From positions 1-16,678 of the forward strand of contig CAMFRJ010000004.1 in assembly GCA_945981915.1 (NCBI GenBank): a stretch of 16,678 bases of DNA. The letters are read 5' to 3'. Position 1 is the first letter of the stretch. Each line of letters begins with the position of its first letter. The notes under the pieces were generated by a model. The model saw only the letters and a program-made list of their open reading frames with translations, did not search any database and was not told where the DNA came from. Made by a program: the position numbers and the translations under genes. The stretch is from an uncultured Erysipelotrichaceae bacterium. Lineage in GTDB: Bacteria > Bacillota_I > Bacilli_A > Erysipelotrichales > Coprobacillaceae. Below, piece after piece: positions 15,536 to 16,678 of the stretch.

Positions 15536-16131
15536 AGATAGGAATTTGTGCAACTCATCTAGAAAATTATCGTTTACCAAAAGAACAACTTTATATTGGT
15601 GTTGATCATGGCGTTGAAGAATTATTGAAACAAGGTATTCAACCAATTTTTGCGATAGGAGATTTTGATTCTTTAGAAGATCAAAATACTTTAGAAAATT
15701 TAAAATTACAAGTCTTACCAACGAGAAAAGATGTGACGGACACACATGCAGCTATCGATTATGCAATTTCACAAGGGTATGATGACATTGCTTTATATGG
15801 TGTCACTGGTGGCAGATTAGATCATTTCTTTGCGGTCATCTGTTTATTAGAAAAGTATAGAGATATCAAGATCACTATTTATGATCAACAAAATAGTATT
15901 GAATTATTGAAACCTGGTGTCCATCATGTTTTTCAAGATGAATATACTTATATTTCGTTTTTTGCTTTGCAAGAGACAAAATTATCCTTAAAACAAACCA
16001 AATATTTATTAGATGATTATTTGTTAAAAAGAGATGATCCTTTGTGTGTTTCTAATGAAATTGACGGAAACTATGCAATTGTTGAAAATTCAAATGATAT
16101 TTTTTTGGTGAAATCAAAAGATAAGAATTGA
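15532..16131 (+). CDS. thiN: Thiamine pyrophosphokinase
   Basis: Transfers pyrophosphate from ATP to thiamine, giving the cofactor thiamine pyrophosphate. The 199-residue protein has the family motifs AIGDFDS (GDFDS 43-47), KDVTDTHAAID (66-76) and GVTGGRLDH (90-98), and a C-terminal beta domain with LKRDDPLCVSNEIDGN. His72 sits in the TDTxxA segment where an acidic residue is frequent in relatives, a difference I cannot weigh without an alignment. It is slightly shorter than the Bacillus enzyme. The start overlaps the rpe stop by 4 bases (ATGA) and lacks a clear Shine-Dalgarno, suggesting re-initiation. It is the last gene of the operon; no hairpin terminator follows, and its stop codon lies within the next gene's -35 box. 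Confidence 0.93.
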   Translation: MKIGICATHLENYRLPKEQLYIGVDHGVEELLKQGIQPIFAIGDFDSLEDQNTLENLKLQVLPTRKDVTDTHAAIDYAISQGYDDIALYGVTGGRLDHFFAVICLLEKYRDIKITIYDQQNSIELLKPGVHHVFQDEYTYISFFALQETKLSLKQTKYLLDDYLLKRDDPLCVSNEIDGNYAIVENSNDIFLVKSKDKN

Positions 16132-16155
16132 CTTTGAAAAGAATCGTGATATAAT
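16128..16155 (+). promoter_or_regulatory. Strong extended -10 promoter of the rubrerythrin gene
   Basis: TTGACT (16128-16133), a 16-bp spacer and a perfect TATAAT (16150-16155) with TG at 16147-16148 (TGaTATAAT). The predicted start is near 16162. The -35 overlaps the thiN stop codon (16129-16131). This is the best promoter in the window. Confidence 0.8.
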
Positions 16156-16160
16156 CTAAA

Positions 16161-16175
16161 TAGGAATCATTCCTA
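16161..16175 (+). promoter_or_regulatory. 7-1-7 inverted repeat at the rubrerythrin start site, candidate operator
   Basis: TAGGAAT, one C, then ATTCCTA: a perfect 15-base inverted repeat covering about -1 to +14. The 7-1-7 geometry is that of PerR/Fur-family boxes, and the inner AAT-n-ATT is shared with the PerR consensus. The outer bases are different. In RNA it could also form a 6-bp hairpin at the very 5' end of the message. Confidence 0.5.
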
Positions 16176-16203
16176 ATAAGGAACAAGAAAAGGAGATATA
16201 AAA

Positions 16204-16633
16204 ATGGCAAAATTTGTATGTACAGTATGTGGTTACGTTTATGAAGGAGATGCAGCTCCAGCAGAATGTCCAGTATGTCATGTAGGTGCTGATAAATTTA
16301 AAAAAGTAGAAGGAGAAATGACTCTTGCTGCTGAACATGAATATGGAATTTATGCAAAAACTGTAAAAAATAATCCAGATATTTCTGAAGAAGATAAAAA
16401 ATATATCTTTGAACAATTAAAAGCTAACTTTGAAGGTGAATGCTCAGAAGTAGGTATGTATTTATGCATGGCTAGAATTGCTCATAGAGAAGGATATCCT
16501 GAAATTGGATTATATTGGGAAAAAGCAGCTTATGAAGAAGCAGAACATGCTGCTAAATTCGCTGAATTATTAGGTGAAGATCTTGAACCAAATATGAAAG
16601 CAACTACTAAAGATAACTTAGCTTGGAGAGTTG
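16204..16633 (+). CDS. Reverse rubrerythrin / NADH peroxidase, 3' end missing
   Basis: A non-haem diiron peroxidase that reduces hydrogen peroxide in anaerobes. 143 codons are present. The N-terminal rubredoxin-like iron site has Cys6, Cys9, Cys22 and Cys25, which is the domain order of 'reverse' rubrerythrins (rubredoxin first). The ferritin-like part follows, with [12 protein letters not shown] (Glu77, Glu79, Glu82) and [10 protein letters not shown] (Glu111, Glu112, Glu114, His115) carrying the diiron ligands of the first helix pair. The second ligand pair of the C-terminal helices is missing because adapter sequence begins at 16634. The reading frame stays open through the adapter, so automated calls would add a false tail. 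AAGGAG (16190-16195) is 8 nt before the ATG. Monocistronic or first gene of a unit; it has its own promoter and operator. Confidence 0.92.
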
Positions 16634-16678
16634 CTGTCTCTTATACACATCTCCGAGCCCACGAGACTAAGGCGAATC
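16634..16678 (+). other. Illumina Nextera adapter contamination (not genomic)
   Basis: 16634-16652 is the 19-base Tn5 mosaic end in the read-through direction (CTGTCTCTTATACACATCT). 16653-16667 is the Nextera read-2 adapter arm (CCGAGCCCACGAGAC). 16668-16675 is TAAGGCGA, the index known as N701. 16676-16678 starts the P7 side (ATC). The order is exactly that of a library adapter. Confidence 0.98.

Noticed and set aside
16634..16652. Tn5/IS50-type mosaic end, possible transposon insertion in the rubrerythrin gene
   Set aside because: It is followed directly by the Nextera arm and index, and by no transposase. It is library adapter, not a mobile element.

Overview
The window is AT-rich chromosomal DNA from a low-GC Firmicute. 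The gene set and order (gmk ... priA-rsmB-rlmN-prpC-prkC-rsgA-rpe-thiN, with rqcH divergent from gmk) is the core housekeeping cluster known from Bacillus. It has gaps, and together with the low GC and a possible spore-coat-like gene it would fit a gut Erysipelotrichia-type organism; that placement is inference, not something the sequence proves. The last 45 bases are not genomic: they are an Illumina Nextera adapter with its index, so the window ends at a draft-contig edge.

Layout. 1-1621: an exported NlpC/P60 cell-wall peptidase with four Ig-like modules, its own promoter and a terminator. 1657-3154: the bifunctional NAD(P)HX repair enzyme, convergent with pgeF (multicopper-oxidase-like, peptidoglycan-editing/purine-nucleoside phosphorylase family). 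The two genes share one 15-bp hairpin terminator that contains both stop codons. 3962-4338: a small Cys/Gln/Asn-rich protein with an 8-residue repeat, possibly a coat protein, convergent with rqcH and again sharing a hairpin. 4329-5972: rqcH, ribosome quality control. 6070-6633: gmk, divergent from rqcH. 6634-6941: a 308-base gap with no gene, in the place where Bacillus has rpoZ and coaBC. 6942-16131: eight tightly packed genes, priA, rsmB, rlmN, prpC, prkC, rsgA, rpe and thiN. The last five junctions all overlap, by 1, 8, 11, 8 and 4 bases. 16128-16633: a strong promoter and the 5' part of a reverse-rubrerythrin (NADH peroxidase) gene, cut off by the adapter.

How the genes fit together. The long operon joins replication restart (PriA), rRNA methylation (RsmB, RlmN), 30S maturation (RsgA), a PASTA Ser/Thr kinase with its PP2C phosphatase (PrkC/PrpC), a pentose-phosphate enzyme (Rpe) and thiamine pyrophosphate synthesis (ThiN). 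RsgA and the kinase pair are linked to growth and cell-wall status in Bacillus. RqcH, on the other strand, rescues stalled 50S subunits. The rubrerythrin gene is separately controlled: its promoter has a perfect extended -10 and a 15-bp 7-1-7 inverted repeat at the predicted start of transcription, which looks like a peroxide- or metal-sensing operator.

I found no CRISPR array, prophage, IS element, tRNA or rRNA. Nothing here amounts to a clearly new biological system. The most distinctive points are the rubrerythrin operator, the repeat-bearing Cys-rich protein, a perfect 11-bp hairpin inside rsgA, the altered operon content, and the adapter artefact.
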